Assembly: GCA_903813345.2 (NCBI GenBank) | Contig: CAIIXF020000011.1 | Coordinates: 4,180,571-4,244,570 of the forward strand | DNA from: Owenia fusiformis | Taxonomy: Eukaryota; Annelida; Polychaeta; Sabellida; Oweniidae | Length of the DNA stretch: 64,000 bases | Direction: 5' to 3' | In this document: piece after piece, positions 62,151 through 64,000 of the stretch | Position numbering within the stretch: the stretch's first letter is position 1 | Layout: the number at the start of each line of letters is the position of its first letter | Notes under the pieces: generated by a model | What the model saw: the letters and a program-made list of their open reading frames with translations, nothing else | What the model was told of the DNA's origin: nothing | Database searches by the model: none | Translations under genes and position numbers: made by a program

Positions 62151-64000
62151 ACAAACTAATAAAAATGTGAAAGATACTCTCTAGAAATAAACGGTCTAGT
62201 CCATTGTCTTGTTTTCTAAATGTGTATGTTTAGGGACCACATTTCTACAAACTGAAATTATACAACATTTAAAGGTTGTAAAAACAAAAGATTAACTTGT
62301 CTCAGTAATTTGTTAATGAAAAGCATAACGTACTGGGAAATTATGAAATATCACTATATTGCCCTATGAAATGACGTTATTGTACTATTATTTTATCTTC
62401 GTGAAGATGATTTGAATAAACTGAAACATAACGAGCTCCACTAATTAGACTGATCCAGTGGTCTCGTTTGGAGTCACCATTTTGTATTTATACGGGAAGG
62501 TGTAATCCTTTAATGAAAAACATAATATATTAGGTAATTATTGAAATATCATTCGTGTCATTTATCATTTATATGTGTTTATAGATATTCAAAACTTCAA
62601 AATGAGATAATTATGGGTTAGATAAGGACTGTAAAGTTTCGTGGATTCAATATTATTTTGTGCATCTGTTATTCCCTGTTATCTTTATATCGTACAAGTA
62701 GAACACGTATGCGTGCGATTTTTTATGAAATGTATCTAATTCAAAGACAGACGCAAATAGAATACGACTTATAGCTCACTTGATTTTACTGTACTGTTCA
62801 CCACTGCTCAGTATTGTAATATACCGATAAAAAGATGACTTTGTAATATACCGATAAAAAGATCACGTTTTACTTGCTTAATTATACTCACCAAATCTAT
62901 TTCTGATTAATTTGAAACATTTTCTGACATAAACTGACGTTAAGTGTAATGGTCGTTGTATGTAACTATCATTAGCTTGACGTCCATGTATTACATAAAA
63001 GGCAATGACACCCATCGCCATCAGATATTAATAGATTAACACGTGCTTGCATGATATAACCTTCACAAGTTAAATTACTCCTTACATGGGCTTCCGATAT
63101 CTGTTGAATGCCCGTGCTGCTTATCAGACGAAACAAAAGCTGTGATGAGAAATCTTGAAATGCTAAAAAGCTCTTGGATCACCAAAACCTATCATAGACT
63201 ACATGTGTATAATATCACTGCATCTCGCAGTTAAATAATAGTTTAGTTGCAGTTCCCGAGTCGAGTATCATGAAGATCACTTTGCAAAGATTTTTATTAG
63301 TATCATAAAACGGTCCCTGCGCCATCTTTTTATACATAGAATGAATGTGCTCCTAAAGTGTTCTCTCCGACTACATTGTCTCATAGGTTTTTCTCCTGGA
63401 TATTCAGTAATTTTCTGCTAAAATATTAACTTTGATAAATAAAATGCAATCATATTTGGTGAATATAGAACTTTGTTTTTATATGCAATTAAAAAATGAT
63501 GTGAGAATCCTGGTCCTAGTTGGTTCAACCCCAAACTTAGGTTAGCATCCTAGAGTATCTGAAAAGTAGGCTGCTAGGAGTATCATGGTAGTAGTAACTA
63601 GACTGGGAAAACTGAAAAAGTTCAATTTAAGACTCGCGATTTCAGACTTTGTAATCTGAGTCAGCCAGAAGGTTGACATTTAGAAAAGTCTAAAGTTGGT
63701 AAGTAGGTAGGCCATCCTTCATTCAAGTGACTTTACTTATCACTCAGTATGGAAAGAAGTTAAATACCCTTGGACCAAGGATGAGGTAGGCAGGTAGTTT
63801 TGACATCCCGTTGGGACTAATTACAAAACATACTGCTACGAAAATATAGTCATCAGACAAAAGTTAATGTAACAGAATCAAACGGCATACTTTGGCAAAA
63901 ATTAATTTCTCATCAGTTTTCGCTATCATCTTGGAACCATCATCATTATTGTATACGTTCATTTTTATAATCACCGTCAGCATCTAATCTCTTTTGCTCC
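62151..64000. other. No gene recognised
   Basis: AT-rich DNA to the window end. Only a short direct repeat (ttgtaatataccgataaaaa, near 62815 and 62842) was noted. Confidence 0.5.

Overview
The window is AT-rich eukaryotic DNA. GT-AG introns, two multi-exon genes for secreted proteins, and many non-autonomous transposons point to an animal, most likely a marine invertebrate; I cannot fix the phylum. No rRNA, tRNA, operon or prokaryotic gene structure was seen.

Layout. (1) 1.1-11.5 kb, minus strand: one large gene, assembled here from ten exons with matching splice phases. It would encode a secreted protein of about 1,570 residues: signal peptide, helical N-terminal region, mucin-like 9-residue repeats, a beta-rich region of about 1,000 residues made of diverged repeats, and a coiled coil. 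Its introns hold a TA-flanked long-TIR element and a large palindrome. (2) 12.8-20.6 kb: no gene; transposon-derived DNA including a near-identical 3.4-kb tandem duplication whose breakpoints lie inside transposable elements. (3) 20.7-22.2 kb: a 13-bp minisatellite and a decayed Ty3/gypsy-type fragment (protease C-terminal part plus linker). (4) 23.0-24.4 kb, plus strand: an intronless ATP-grasp ligase gene interrupted by one frameshift at a T run. (5) 26.3-35.4 kb, minus strand, probably reaching 42.2 kb: a chymotrypsin-fold (S1A) serine protease with Asp189, an intact catalytic triad, and Tyr where position 193 is normally Gly. (6) 42-64 kb: no convincing gene; MITEs, a nested palindromic insertion, a possible hammerhead-ribozyme relic and a 137-bp minisatellite.

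The most striking observation is in the protease gene. Three of its splice junctions have been copied in place: the donor after the catalytic-His exon lies in an 18-copy 72-bp array, the acceptor before the specificity-pocket exon lies in a roughly 25-copy 44-bp array, and the donor of the exon following the His exon is duplicated once. Each large array repeats both exon and intron bases across the junction, so the pre-mRNA would carry dozens of decoy splice sites.

All gene models come from reading splice signals and phases by eye. No similarity search or transcript data were available.
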